DNA from: JAGPDB01 sp046331265
GTDB taxonomy: Bacteria; Actinomycetota; Acidimicrobiia; IMCC26256; JAGPDB01
DNA length: 64,000 bases
Direction: 5' to 3'
NCBI GenBank assembly: GCA_046331265.1
Contig: JAXLRE010000005.1
Span: 60,120 to 124,119 of the forward strand
Part shown: in pieces, positions 15,201 to 23,116 of the stretch
Layout of the letters: each line of letters starts with the position of its first letter
How positions within the stretch are numbered: position 1 is the stretch's first letter
Translations under genes and position numbers: made by a program
Notes under the pieces: generated by a model
Told to the model about the DNA's origin: nothing
Databases searched by the model: none
Seen by the model: only the letters and a program-made list of their open reading frames with translations

Positions 15201-16637
15201 ATGCCTGAGAATTTATTTGCAGATATTTTTGACATTGATTGGCATTCCACTATTGAACTTGGAAAAGCCAACAAAATGGAAGACTATAAGACCACTGCTA
15301 TTGGTATATTTGAAAACTACAAAGAAAAATTTACGAATATTAAAAATGCACGTGAACAATTAATTCAAAGATTTGGTGAAGTAGCCACAGAAGCACAAAC
15401 AAAAATAGATGAACTTTCTTATAGACAAAGATCAATTGGGGCACTCCTGAATCAGTACAGACAAGACTCTCGAGATCTATCTCGCTCTATCAGAGACTCT
15501 ATTGTTACAGATAATGCTGAATATCGCGCCATGGTAGCCCAATACAGTCAAGCTCAAACAGCAATCGCAAATCAGCGAAATGCACTTGAAGCAATTGAAG
15601 TCGAAATGACACAACTTATTGGGATTAAAGATCTAGCAAATGCAAAAAAAGGAATCCACGAATCTGTTGTATCAAAGGATCAAAGTTCTATAGACGAAAT
15701 TGAATTAATCATAGAACTGCTAAATCATGCACAAGGCTCAATAGAAGTTAGACAAAATCTGTACCGATTCATAATTAGATTTGGTGATGAACTAGAAGAT
15801 ACAGATAGTTTTTTTGGTTTTCAAATGCGTTTTAGTCAATTACGAAATTTCAGAGATCTCCTAGACGAATCATTATTAACAGTTGTCGACGGTGAAGATA
15901 ACTTGCCATTCATGCTAGATGGAATTTCGCCCGATGATGTTCGACAAGGAGTGGGCGTTGGAGACTGCTGGATTGTTTCAATTCTTTCTTCAATCGCACA
16001 TGGAAATCCTGATTTAATACGAGACATTATCCAAGTAACTGGACAGAATACATATCGTGTTCGTCTATATGATGTAGATGGAAACATCATATACGTTGAC
16101 GTAACTCAACAAGATCTAGAAAACTTTAAAGATGCTAATGGAAATAATGCATATCGAACTTCAGAAGAATGGGTGAGCGTAATCGAAGCAGCTCTTGCGA
16201 AAAGTGCCGCAATATATAATGACCCTGATCGAAGAGATGCTCCTTTGCCTAATGTAAATGGAGGAACCGAACAAGATCAAACAGATATTTATCGAGCATT
16301 AACAGGAAACGGTGCAGACGAAATTAGTTCAGGTGGAGAAAGCATTGCTGAAAGCATATATCGTAGCGCTACTTTCGATGAAAGCGAATTTGCACAACGC
16401 GTAAATTCAGGTGGAGTTGTATGGGCCGGCACAGGTGGCGAAAATTCAGATGCACCTCCAGGCTATGTCCCTAATCATGCATTTAGCGTAATAAGAGTCT
16501 TCGAAAGTGATGGAACGACATACGTTACACTTCGCAATCCTTGGGGTACAGGCGATAATACAGACAATGGCTATTTCACAATTACCATGGATGAATTTAG
16601 AGACTATTGGAATAGCATCTTTATAGGACAGGATTAA
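15201..16637 (+). CDS. Calpain-family (C2) cysteine protease with coiled-coil N-terminus
   Basis: A 478-residue protein. Residues 1-240 are helical and coiled-coil-like (EQLIQRFGEVATEAQTKIDE and later heptad-rich segments). Residues 245-478 form a calpain-type papain-fold protease. The motif RQGVGVGDCWIVSILSSIA holds the catalytic Cys256, VPNHAFSVIRVF holds His426, and TLRNPWGTGDN holds Asn446, so the whole triad is intact. There is no signal peptide. Ca-binding C2 or EF-hand domains of animal calpains are absent, as is usual in bacteria. It sits between a small helical protein (two bases upstream) and a lipoprotein (six bases downstream), an arrangement suggesting an exported or envelope-acting protease or toxin. 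Confidence 0.88.
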   Translation: MPENLFADIFDIDWHSTIELGKANKMEDYKTTAIGIFENYKEKFTNIKNAREQLIQRFGEVATEAQTKIDELSYRQRSIGALLNQYRQDSRDLSRSIRDSIVTDNAEYRAMVAQYSQAQTAIANQRNALEAIEVEMTQLIGIKDLANAKKGIHESVVSKDQSSIDEIELIIELLNHAQGSIEVRQNLYRFIIRFGDELEDTDSFFGFQMRFSQLRNFRDLLDESLLTVVDGEDNLPFMLDGISPDDVRQGVGVGDCWIVSILSSIAHGNPDLIRDIIQVTGQNTYRVRLYDVDGNIIYVDVTQQDLENFKDANGNNAYRTSEEWVSVIEAALAKSAAIYNDPDRRDAPLPNVNGGTEQDQTDIYRALTGNGADEISSGGESIAESIYRSATFDESEFAQRVNSGGVVWAGTGGENSDAPPGYVPNHAFSVIRVFESDGTTYVTLRNPWGTGDNTDNGYFTITMDEFRDYWNSIFIGQD

Positions 16638-16643
16638 TTAATA

Positions 16644-17075
16644 ATGAAAAAAATTAGATATGGAATTGGATTAAAAGCATTAGCAGTATCTTCCGTATTA
16701 CTTGTTGGCGGATGTGCGAATGGTCAAGCTGCTGAAAAGAATATTAAAGATCATAGAGAAAGAGTAACTGTGGTTCAAGAAAATAACATTGAGGAAAAAG
16801 ATATCGACCAAGTCGTTGGACTGTTGCACAGAAGCGAAACTTTACCTGCTCCAACAAATGTTACAGAACGACTTCAACAGCAAGGCGATCTTGATGTTTT
16901 GTTCGAGACCTGTCCTCGCATGTTTGAGGGTGCAACAGATGCACAAAAACAACGGTTGACTAATGCCGTTAAATCTCTATTTGAAAATAATTCGTTTGCT
17001 TCCAATTATGCATCACACAAACCAATAACTTCTTTTTGTGGAGTAGATATCGCTAAGGCTTTAGGCCGAAACTAG
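16644..17075 (+). CDS. Small lipoprotein of the calpain operon
   Basis: A 143-residue lipoprotein: positively charged start MKKIRYGIGLK, hydrophobic core and lipobox VGGC (Cys near residue 27). The mature part is helical with two further cysteines (LFETCPRMFEG and TSFCGVDIAK), which could form a disulfide. The gene starts six bases after the protease stop, so the three genes form an operon. An immunity or docking role for the protease is possible, since lipoprotein immunity factors often accompany exported toxins, but there is no direct evidence. The 3' end lies 12 bases from the convergent gene. Confidence 0.75.
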   Translation: MKKIRYGIGLKALAVSSVLLVGGCANGQAAEKNIKDHRERVTVVQENNIEEKDIDQVVGLLHRSETLPAPTNVTERLQQQGDLDVLFETCPRMFEGATDAQKQRLTNAVKSLFENNSFASNYASHKPITSFCGVDIAKALGRN

Positions 17076-17087
17076 GTTTTAATACAC

Positions 17088-18629
17088 TTACCTATATGCA
17101 TTTAGTGTTTTTTGAAGTTCGCTTCTGTGCACAACTCCTAAAAGTCCAACGTTACCATTATCAAAGAGTGTAAATAAGACGCGATAATCTTTATATCCCC
17201 TACTTCCTTTTCTCCGACCATCACTTAAGCTTGAAAAACCTTTGTGTTCCGATGGCTTCAATTCGAAAATAGCTAAAGACTTACCACTTGGATCAGAATA
17301 CTGCCTTTGTGTTGCAATTTTCTTTATCCCCGTCGCGTTATGAACCATATCTAGATTTTCTAACGCATGGACAACTGGATCAATAGCTAATCCTGTCGGA
17401 TAGTTTGGAAAACGATGATCAGACAAATTTCTATCTAATGCAATAATATTTTCAGCTGCAGTTACTGCTGGTATGACTTTACGTTTTACAACTTCATCAG
17501 TTTTTTTCTCGACAAGCTGCTCTCTCTGTTCCCCTTCTGCCTTAGGTAGATTTTTTCTTTTCCTTAATTCTGAGTTTTTCCACGCTATGGCATTTTTGAG
17601 AGATATCAGTAATGCATTTTGTGCAGGATTCCGGTTTAAAGTAAACCCTCTAGGTAAACCTTGACTTATGAATCTATCGAAGTTTCTGACGAATGCTTCC
17701 ATTAATTCATGTAACATTTCACTTGCTTTAGCTGCAGCTACAGCCTCAGAATTTATCGTTTTCGAATATATATCTATTCTTGTCCTCATCTTCCCATAGT
17801 TTTTTTCGGCTCGTTGGTAAAATGAAGCTATTCTCTCTTTATAACCAAATAGCAGTTCACTTGGCCAAAGATCCATTGGCGTTTGTAATAATTTTTCTGC
17901 AACTTGAGATTTGTCAACACCTGTTATTGTTGATAAAAAACTAACTGATCTTGATGCAAAACTATTTTCATCTTCTAATTCTTTTTCCAAAATCTTCTTA
18001 AACAAAATATTTTTTGCATCTGATCCATTTTGAAATAGTTTTTTATAAATATCGAACTCAGGGTCCAGCATCGAAAAGTAAATTACTGCATTAATCAAAG
18101 TCTCGCACCCAGGATATCTACCTGAGTTAATGTCAGTGCTTTCTAGAATTTCAAGTAATTGCACTTTGGCTTTAATATCGTCGTCTTTTAGCAGTTGAAT
18201 AAAAGATTGAAACACATCTGGCAACTCATCAAACGACAGCTGACTTGATTCACGATTCGGTTCAACTTCTCCCTGAGTATCATCAATTGCTTTATATATA
18301 TCTTCAACAACATCAATTAGATCATTTATAGACGCATGGAATCTGGCTGGATACTCACTAGCTGCTGCTCTTAATAACTCGAAAGACTTTTCCCAACCAT
18401 GTGGTTCTGAAAAGAAAACGAAACTCGCAGAAAGTTGTCTTACAAAATCATCGAAAGAATTATAAAGATTTCGTTTACCAGCTCTGCTCGTGCCATTTAT
18501 TTCTATTTCTTGAACATCAAAGTTTGTAAAAGAAAAATACTCTCTTACTACCTCAAGTTTTTCTTGATCTACCAGGTATGCTTCTAATTGCAAAAGGTCT
18601 AAATGTCCGTTTAGTAATTTTGTATCCAT
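17088..18629 (-). CDS. Unknown 513-residue protein with RelE/ParE-like C-terminus
   Basis: The protein is mostly helical, acidic, without signal peptide or membrane segments. I do not recognise its first 400 residues. The last 60-70 residues contain SLAIFELKPSEHKG, then GYKDYRVLFTLFDNGNVGLL and GVVHRSELQK. This R-h-L-F ... loop ... hhhhHR-x-E pattern resembles the core beta sheet and end of RelE/ParE-type toxins. If correct, a ribonuclease or toxin-like module is fused to a long regulatory domain. A highly charged linker (RKRKNLPKAEGEQREQLVEK) separates the parts. No antitoxin-like gene is adjacent. A CATAAT hexamer seven bases before the ATG suggests a near-leaderless mRNA. Confidence 0.65.
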   Translation of the reverse strand: MDTKLLNGHLDLLQLEAYLVDQEKLEVVREYFSFTNFDVQEIEINGTSRAGKRNLYNSFDDFVRQLSASFVFFSEPHGWEKSFELLRAAASEYPARFHASINDLIDVVEDIYKAIDDTQGEVEPNRESSQLSFDELPDVFQSFIQLLKDDDIKAKVQLLEILESTDINSGRYPGCETLINAVIYFSMLDPEFDIYKKLFQNGSDAKNILFKKILEKELEDENSFASRSVSFLSTITGVDKSQVAEKLLQTPMDLWPSELLFGYKERIASFYQRAEKNYGKMRTRIDIYSKTINSEAVAAAKASEMLHELMEAFVRNFDRFISQGLPRGFTLNRNPAQNALLISLKNAIAWKNSELRKRKNLPKAEGEQREQLVEKKTDEVVKRKVIPAVTAAENIIALDRNLSDHRFPNYPTGLAIDPVVHALENLDMVHNATGIKKIATQRQYSDPSGKSLAIFELKPSEHKGFSSLSDGRRKGSRGYKDYRVLFTLFDNGNVGLLGVVHRSELQKTLNAYR

Positions 18630-18656
18630 ACTTACAATTATGTACTTTAATGTGAT

Positions 18657-20525
18657 TTACGAGTTTTGTCCAGAATTGGACGGTTGAGCCAAAGTGCATA
18701 TTGCACTTGATAGCTCATCTTGTGAGAGCGCTTTCGAATTATAAGTTACTTGGTAATTAACGTTTTCAGGCTGACCCGACGCATTTGCTGAATTGACATC
18801 AACTGGATCTAAACAATATTTCCCTAATAAATCTGTCTTTGAATTTATAGTTAACTGACCAGCCTTAGAAGGAATATTCAAAGGAGGTTTATCGAATCCA
18901 CAATCAATACATTGAGACTCGACATCATTAACTGTTATTGAAAAATTATTTAGATTTGAAAAAGTAGCAACTGAAGCAAAAATATTTCCAGCTACCATTG
19001 GATCATACGATCCTGAAAGATCAATATTTAGATTGATTTCACTATTTGACGAATAGCTATTATCAATATATGCAGCTTCGTATAGACCAACACTAATATC
19101 AGCGTTAATAACAACCTTTCGATCGCTAGATGCACTTGAATAGAGTTGGATTCCACCTATTAGTCCATTCGAAGAGCGAACTGAATCTTCATTAGACAAT
19201 ATTAAAGTTTTAACATCCATCGGAATCGAGACTCTTACGTCATTATATTTCTGACATGTACTACATGTTTGTTTTTCTATTGGATAACTAGCAGTTAGTT
19301 TTGATTTATTTTTATCAAAACGTACTCTTTCTTTCCTGCTTAATCTTGACGTCGTAGTGCTTTCGACATGAACTTTTCCATCACTAGATTCATCTATCTG
19401 TATTTGAACATCACCATCATATGAAATTTCTAATGTTTCGCTTTTAGAGGAATCGTATTCATAGCTATAAGTCTTATTGTTTGATTTGGCAATTCTGTCA
19501 CTTATATCTATACCCCTGAATATAGATATAGGGGCAAGCGCTGTTGATAAAAATAGAAGAATTACAATTGAAATTAGTACCTTCGATTGCAATTTACTAT
19601 TTCGTTTTAATAAGGAATAAGTAAATGCAATAAATGAAGCCAACCAAAGAATAAACAATAAAAACCCAGTAGACACAATTACTCGATCAAAAGCATGGAG
19701 TGTAAATGGAATAATTTCTAGCTGTTGACTCCGAGTGATAAATATAGAAAAAATAAAGCCAACCAAACTTAGACCCATTAAACCAGCTGCCCCAAATATC
19801 ATCATCCAAGCACAAGTTTTAATTGATACTTTAAGTAGATTGATAAAAAATTTGAATAAATTTTGTATTTGCATTTCACGTTTTGTTAATCCAACATCCA
19901 CTGAAAGTTCTCTCAAATTCGCAGCTTCATCCAAAGAAGGAACAACACCCTTCATTTGCGCTTGATCAAAAACTGTTTTTGCATCAGGAAGGATGATCAC
20001 GAGAACTACATATATACCGACAGTGAATAAAGAAAACATGAAGGCCAAAAATAGAATTTCAGATTTTGCAAGTAGCCCTGCAAAAATAAACCCAAATATA
20101 TATGCAAATATTGGACTTAGAAACATAAGCCGGAAAATTGATTCGCTAATTTCAAAATATTTACTAAGGCCAACACAAACGCCCGAAATCATGCCTCGTT
20201 TTGAATCTCTATATAATTTTCTTTTCTGAAGCTTTTCTTCAGGACTAGTTGCAATATCTTCTTCTGTCGAGACTTCATCAGAAAGTTCACCAATCTGATC
20301 AAGTACGCCAGCCATTGTTTCAGAATCAATAACATCACTTCGTTTTACGTTTCTTTGTTCAAGTAATTCAACTATTCGAAGCTCGACATCATTAGTAAGT
20401 TCTTGCGCAATTTCGTCATCGAACTTTAAACCAATTCTATTTATGTAATTTTCCAATATTGAATACGCTTCGTCTTCAATATAATATGGAATTTTTGCAA
20501 TATGGATTGTCTTTACTTGCTTCAT
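18657..20525 (-). CDS. PspC-domain membrane protein with DUF4097-like exterior domain
   Basis: A 622-residue protein. The N-terminal 95 residues form the domain MKQVKTIHIAKIPYYIEDEA ... typical of PspC proteins with a helical head. A PspC domain follows (KLYRDSKRGMISGVCVGLSK), and then about six membrane helices to residue 340. The remainder is outside and beta-rich, with repeated Ser/Asn strands (SVRSSNGLIGGIQLYSSASS) like DUF4097 beta-solenoid adhesin-like domains, and cysteine pairs (CSTCQK, CIDCGF). PspC proteins sense envelope stress. It follows the PadR gene by two bases, so PadR very likely controls it. Confidence 0.85.
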   Translation of the reverse strand: MKQVKTIHIAKIPYYIEDEAYSILENYINRIGLKFDDEIAQELTNDVELRIVELLEQRNVKRSDVIDSETMAGVLDQIGELSDEVSTEEDIATSPEEKLQKRKLYRDSKRGMISGVCVGLSKYFEISESIFRLMFLSPIFAYIFGFIFAGLLAKSEILFLAFMFSLFTVGIYVVLVIILPDAKTVFDQAQMKGVVPSLDEAANLRELSVDVGLTKREMQIQNLFKFFINLLKVSIKTCAWMMIFGAAGLMGLSLVGFIFSIFITRSQQLEIIPFTLHAFDRVIVSTGFLLFILWLASFIAFTYSLLKRNSKLQSKVLISIVILLFLSTALAPISIFRGIDISDRIAKSNNKTYSYEYDSSKSETLEISYDGDVQIQIDESSDGKVHVESTTTSRLSRKERVRFDKNKSKLTASYPIEKQTCSTCQKYNDVRVSIPMDVKTLILSNEDSVRSSNGLIGGIQLYSSASSDRKVVINADISVGLYEAAYIDNSYSSNSEINLNIDLSGSYDPMVAGNIFASVATFSNLNNFSITVNDVESQCIDCGFDKPPLNIPSKAGQLTINSKTDLLGKYCLDPVDVNSANASGQPENVNYQVTYNSKALSQDELSSAICTLAQPSNSGQNS

Positions 20526-20527
20526 GA

Positions 20528-20890
20528 CTAACCTTTATTTTTTTCTAATGAATTTATGTTGTTGGTAATCTTTTTCCACTCGCTGGAAATAACTTTTAAA
20601 TAAGTTTTTCCTTCATCACTTATGCGATAATACTTTCGAGGAGGCCCATTGGGAGATTCTTGCCACTCGTACTCCAGCAGCCCATCGCTTTTGAGTCTGT
20701 TAAGGAGAGGGTATATAGTTCCTTCCGAAACTATTAATTCGTGAGTTTTTAATTTCTCGAGGAGGTCTGAAGAATAGACGCTTCCTTTCGAACAAATAGT
20801 TAATATGCAATAAGTAAGCACACCTTTTCTCACTTGTGTTGTAAAACTTGCAGCGATTTCATTTGGATCCACAAGATCAGAGTACCACAT
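20528..20890 (-). CDS. PadR-family transcriptional regulator
   Basis: A 120-residue winged-helix protein of the PadR family: GVLTYCILTICSKGSVYSSD, then the recognition region LIVSEGTIYPLLNRLKSDGL, the wing YEWQESPNGPPRKYYRISDE and the GKTYLKVISSEW dimerisation helix. PadR regulators are usually repressors of their own operon and respond to stress or small molecules. The gene is first in a two-gene operon with the PspC protein. A 17-bp palindrome ACCTTG-N5-CAAGGT lies four to twenty bases before its ATG and is the likely operator, giving negative autoregulation. Confidence 0.93.
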   Translation of the reverse strand: MWYSDLVDPNEIAASFTTQVRKGVLTYCILTICSKGSVYSSDLLEKLKTHELIVSEGTIYPLLNRLKSDGLLEYEWQESPNGPPRKYYRISDEGKTYLKVISSEWKKITNNINSLEKNKG

Positions 20891-20893
20891 GCT

Positions 20894-20910
20894 ACCTTGT
20901 ATTGCAAGGT
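20894..20910. promoter_or_regulatory. Probable PadR operator
   Basis: ACCTTGTATTGCAAGGT is a perfect 6-5-6 inverted repeat just upstream of the PadR start codon, where a repressor would block transcription of the padR-pspC operon. Confidence 0.55.
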
Positions 20911-21000
20911 TTCTTGTTTTACCATGCTAACAACGCATTTGACCTAAGAAGAAAGCGAATCGAAATCGCTGCATCTACTCTTGTATGCTTATATGTTCTG

Positions 21001-21130
21001 GGTTAAGAGTTTGCGGCTCTGGGTCCGTCGCAATGGTTCCTGGTGAAACAGGTCAGGTCGGGAACGAAGCAGCCTTCAGCTTAGGTAACCGTGTGCCGTC
21101 GGGTTGCCGAGAGTCGCAAACTCTTAATCC
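21001..21130 (+). ncRNA. ffs: Signal recognition particle RNA (4.5S type)
   Basis: The terminal stem GGTTAAGAGTTTGCG (21001-21015) pairs with CGCAAACTCTTAATCC at the 3' end. The apical domain has the SRP hallmark CAGGTCAGGTCGGGAACGAA followed by GCAGC, which binds Ffh. The length of about 130 nt fits a small bacterial SRP RNA. It lies ten bases before a tRNA-Ser gene, so the two may be co-transcribed and cut apart. An open frame running through it is spurious. Confidence 0.92.
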
Positions 21131-21139
21131 TTTTATTTT

Positions 21140-21227
21140 GGAGGGGTGCGAGAGCGGCCGAATCGGCACGCCTGGAAAGCGTGTGTGGAGCAATTCACCC
21201 GGGGTTCAAATCCCCGTCCCTCCGCCA
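21140..21227 (+). tRNA. tRNA-Ser (GGA)
   Basis: An 88-nt class II tRNA with the acceptor GGAGGGG/TCCCTCC, anticodon stem CACGC/GCGTG with loop CTGGAAA (anticodon GGA, 21174-21176), a long variable arm, T-loop TTCAAAT and an encoded CCA. It is followed directly by a T-arm mimic hairpin (21228-21277). Confidence 0.95.
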
Positions 21228-21277
21228 AGTGTAAATCAACACCTCCGGGGTATTACAAACTCCCCGTCCCTCCGCCA
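21228..21277 (+). repeat. T-arm mimic downstream of tRNA-Ser(GGA)
   Basis: After a linker, CGGGG-TATTACAAACT-CCCCG repeats the T-stem of the preceding tRNA with an 11-base loop. It is followed by TCCCTCCGCCA, identical to the tRNA 3' end including CCA. Seventeen bases match the tRNA exactly. The same loop occurs downstream of tRNA-Ser(CGA). Confidence 0.85.
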
Positions 21278-21288
21278 CATTCCTATCC

Positions 21289-21337
21289 GTGTTGGGTCGA
21301 AAAACTATCGAAAATCGATAGAAAATCCCACAAACAC
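21289..21337 (+). repeat. Palindromic repeat family, asymmetric copy (49 bp)
   Basis: The left arm is the common GTGTTGGGTCGAAAAACTAT. The right arm ends AAATCCCACAAACAC rather than the exact complement. It is the exact reverse complement of the copy at 23037-23085. Confidence 0.88.
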
Positions 21338-21355
21338 AACTTAAGGAAGTACAAA

Positions 21356-21871
21356 ATGCAAATACGCGAAGCCGATCGTTCAGATTTAAAACAAATTGCA
21401 CACGTCGCAAAAACATCTTATGTAGATGCATTTGGAGAATATTTTAAAGATAAGGATGCCCTCGAAAAAGAAACACAAGAACGAAGATCAGAAAAATATT
21501 TTGAAAGTATTTTTGAGACTGACCAAATATTGGTCGCTGTTGATAACGAATTAATAGTTGGATATCTACAATTCGGTGTACCCACACTCAACATCGAATT
21601 AAAACCAAACTCTATAGAACTTAAAAGGCTTTACGTGTTAACTCAATATCATTCAAAAGGATTTGGAAAAGCCCTTTTAAACTCAATGCTTGCTCATAAT
21701 AAGCTATCAAACATTCATACCATCTATTTAGAGGTCTGGCCGAAGAATGAAAAGGCAGTTAACCTATACAAAAGTTTTGGGTTTGTAGATACTGGACACA
21801 AAAGACCATTTTATGAAAATGGAATCGAAGTTGGTTTCGATAGCGTTTATGAACTTACTTTAAGCAATTAG
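21356..21871 (+). CDS. GNAT-family N-acetyltransferase
   Basis: A 171-residue acetyltransferase of the GNAT fold: MQIREADRSDLKQIAHVAKT opens the first strand and helix, LYVLTQYHSKGFGKALLNSM contains the acetyl-CoA binding motif A (Q/R-x-x-G-x-G/A type), and IYLEVWPKNEKAVNLYKSFG with FVDTGHKRPF forms motif B. The acceptor substrate is not evident; such proteins acetylate small amines or the N-termini of proteins. An AAGGAAG ribosome binding site selects ATG 21356; a longer frame upstream overlaps the tRNA and is not real. It is the first of three genes between two inverted 49-bp repeats. Confidence 0.9.
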   Translation: MQIREADRSDLKQIAHVAKTSYVDAFGEYFKDKDALEKETQERRSEKYFESIFETDQILVAVDNELIVGYLQFGVPTLNIELKPNSIELKRLYVLTQYHSKGFGKALLNSMLAHNKLSNIHTIYLEVWPKNEKAVNLYKSFGFVDTGHKRPFYENGIEVGFDSVYELTLSN

Positions 21872-21892
21872 CCAATCGATGTCATTGAGTTA

Positions 21893-22489
21893 TCAGAGTG
21901 ATCTAGTCGGTCCTAAGAAGGCTTCTATCTTTCTATGAATTTCATCTACCAATGGAACTCTTTGCATTCGTTGATACTGTGACCATGGAACCCAACAATG
22001 ATGATCGTGTTCTTCATTAAGAACAATTGGAGGTTGTTCATCACCTCCCAAAATCAACCTTGCAGGCGCACAATGTAATGTTCTGCCATCGCGTGTATGA
22101 AAAACAAATGGATGTCCGACAAAAAGTGTGTCCCCTGCACCTGGAATAATTGATGATTCAGAAAGTAGCTCTTCAAGTATTGTTTCTACAACACTATGCT
22201 CAGTACCATCACCTTGAACATGTCCCGCAATATTGTTGTACAAGCCAGAAAATCCATTTACCTTGCTCACTTTTCGACAAGCCAGAAAATCAGCACCATG
22301 TACAACTTCAACATTTACTATTGGAAGAACGTTTCGCCCCGTAAAATCTAGGCCTCCATACTCGTCGCTAAATGGAAGCCCTTCTAATGCAAAAGCTCTC
22401 ATTAAATCTAAAAAATGATCTTCAACACCGTCGGCGATTGTTAGTGCAAATTCTCTACCTGATCCTGCCGGTATATTAGGAGCTGCCAA
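21893..22489 (-). CDS. Nudix-like hydrolase, degenerate motif
   Basis: A 198-residue soluble protein. The pattern NNIAGHVQGDGTEHSVVETI-LEELLSES is in the position of a Nudix box but does not match the canonical G-x5-E-x7-R-E-U-x-E-E-x-G-U well: the REUxEE acidic positions are only partly kept. The following HPFVFHTRDGRTLHCAPARL and NEEHDHHCWVPWSQYQRM segments match the later strands and the usual W-[VL]-P end of Nudix proteins. It may be an inactive or divergent Nudix protein. It is the only minus-strand gene between the inverted repeats at 21.3 and 23.1 kb. Confidence 0.55.
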   Translation of the reverse strand: MAAPNIPAGSGREFALTIADGVEDHFLDLMRAFALEGLPFSDEYGGLDFTGRNVLPIVNVEVVHGADFLACRKVSKVNGFSGLYNNIAGHVQGDGTEHSVVETILEELLSESSIIPGAGDTLFVGHPFVFHTRDGRTLHCAPARLILGGDEQPPIVLNEEHDHHCWVPWSQYQRMQRVPLVDEIHRKIEAFLGPTRSL

Positions 22490-22571
22490 ATCCGTTTATC
22501 CTTACTTTTAAATACTTAACCTAAAAATTGTAGTACCAATGAGAACAAATAAATTAATGTAAGGTGTAAAT

Positions 22572-23018
22572 GTGAGAAGGATTTCTGACCTTATTGTTTT
22601 CGTTATTCAGGCTGCATTAATTTATTTCGTTTTGTATTTTTCGAACGCTAATGGTTCTATTCTGAACAATGTTGGCTTAGCGATTTTTGTTTTACTTGCG
22701 ATCTCAATAGGACTTAAAGCAATGTACGACATGGGGGAAAAGAGTTTTGCTATAGCTCCAAAACCTCCAGAGAAATCGGAGCTAGTTACAAGGGGTATTT
22801 ACTCAAGAGTTCGAAACCCAATGTATTTAAGTGTTCTTATATTTTGCACTTCAATAACCATCTTTCGTTTTACGCTTTTAAGTCTCTTCTTTTTACTCCT
22901 GCTTATAGTGTTTTTAATTGTTAAAGTTCATTTAGAAGAGCGATTTTTGGCTCAAAGGTTCCCTGAATATCCTCAATACAAAGCTTCAACAAAACGTTTC
23001 ATCCCACATATCCACTAA
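22572..23018 (+). CDS. Isoprenylcysteine/phospholipid-type membrane methyltransferase
   Basis: A 148-residue membrane protein of the ICMT/PEMT-like family. Two helices occupy residues 10-50, and the SAM-binding C-terminal signature is plain: ELVTRGIYSRVRNPMYLSVL, then VKVHLEERFLAQRFPEYPQY, then KRFIPHI. Such bacterial enzymes methylate lipids or small molecules at the membrane; the substrate here is unknown. Translation is taken from GTG 22572, though the start is not strongly marked. It ends 18 bases before the second inverted 49-bp repeat. Confidence 0.82.
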   Translation: MRRISDLIVFVIQAALIYFVLYFSNANGSILNNVGLAIFVLLAISIGLKAMYDMGEKSFAIAPKPPEKSELVTRGIYSRVRNPMYLSVLIFCTSITIFRFTLLSLFFLLLLIVFLIVKVHLEERFLAQRFPEYPQYKASTKRFIPHIH

Positions 23019-23036
23019 TTAAACATCTTTGCGAGG

Positions 23037-23085
23037 TGTTTGTGGGATTTTCTATCGATTTTCGATAGTTTTTCGACCCAACACG
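23037..23085 (-). repeat. Palindromic repeat family, asymmetric copy in reverse orientation (49 bp)
   Basis: It is the exact reverse complement of the 21289-21337 copy. A TATAAT hexamer at 23089-23094 lies just beyond it and may serve the gene at 23117, so here the element sits between a terminator and a promoter position. Confidence 0.88.
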
Positions 23086-23116
23086 GGTATAATGGGGAGC
23101 CAAGGAATGGACGAAA

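Noticed and set aside
20985..21344. Open reading frames running through 21 kb
   Set aside because: They overlap the SRP RNA and tRNA-Ser on the same strand and have no protein-like features; the acetyltransferase starts at 21356.
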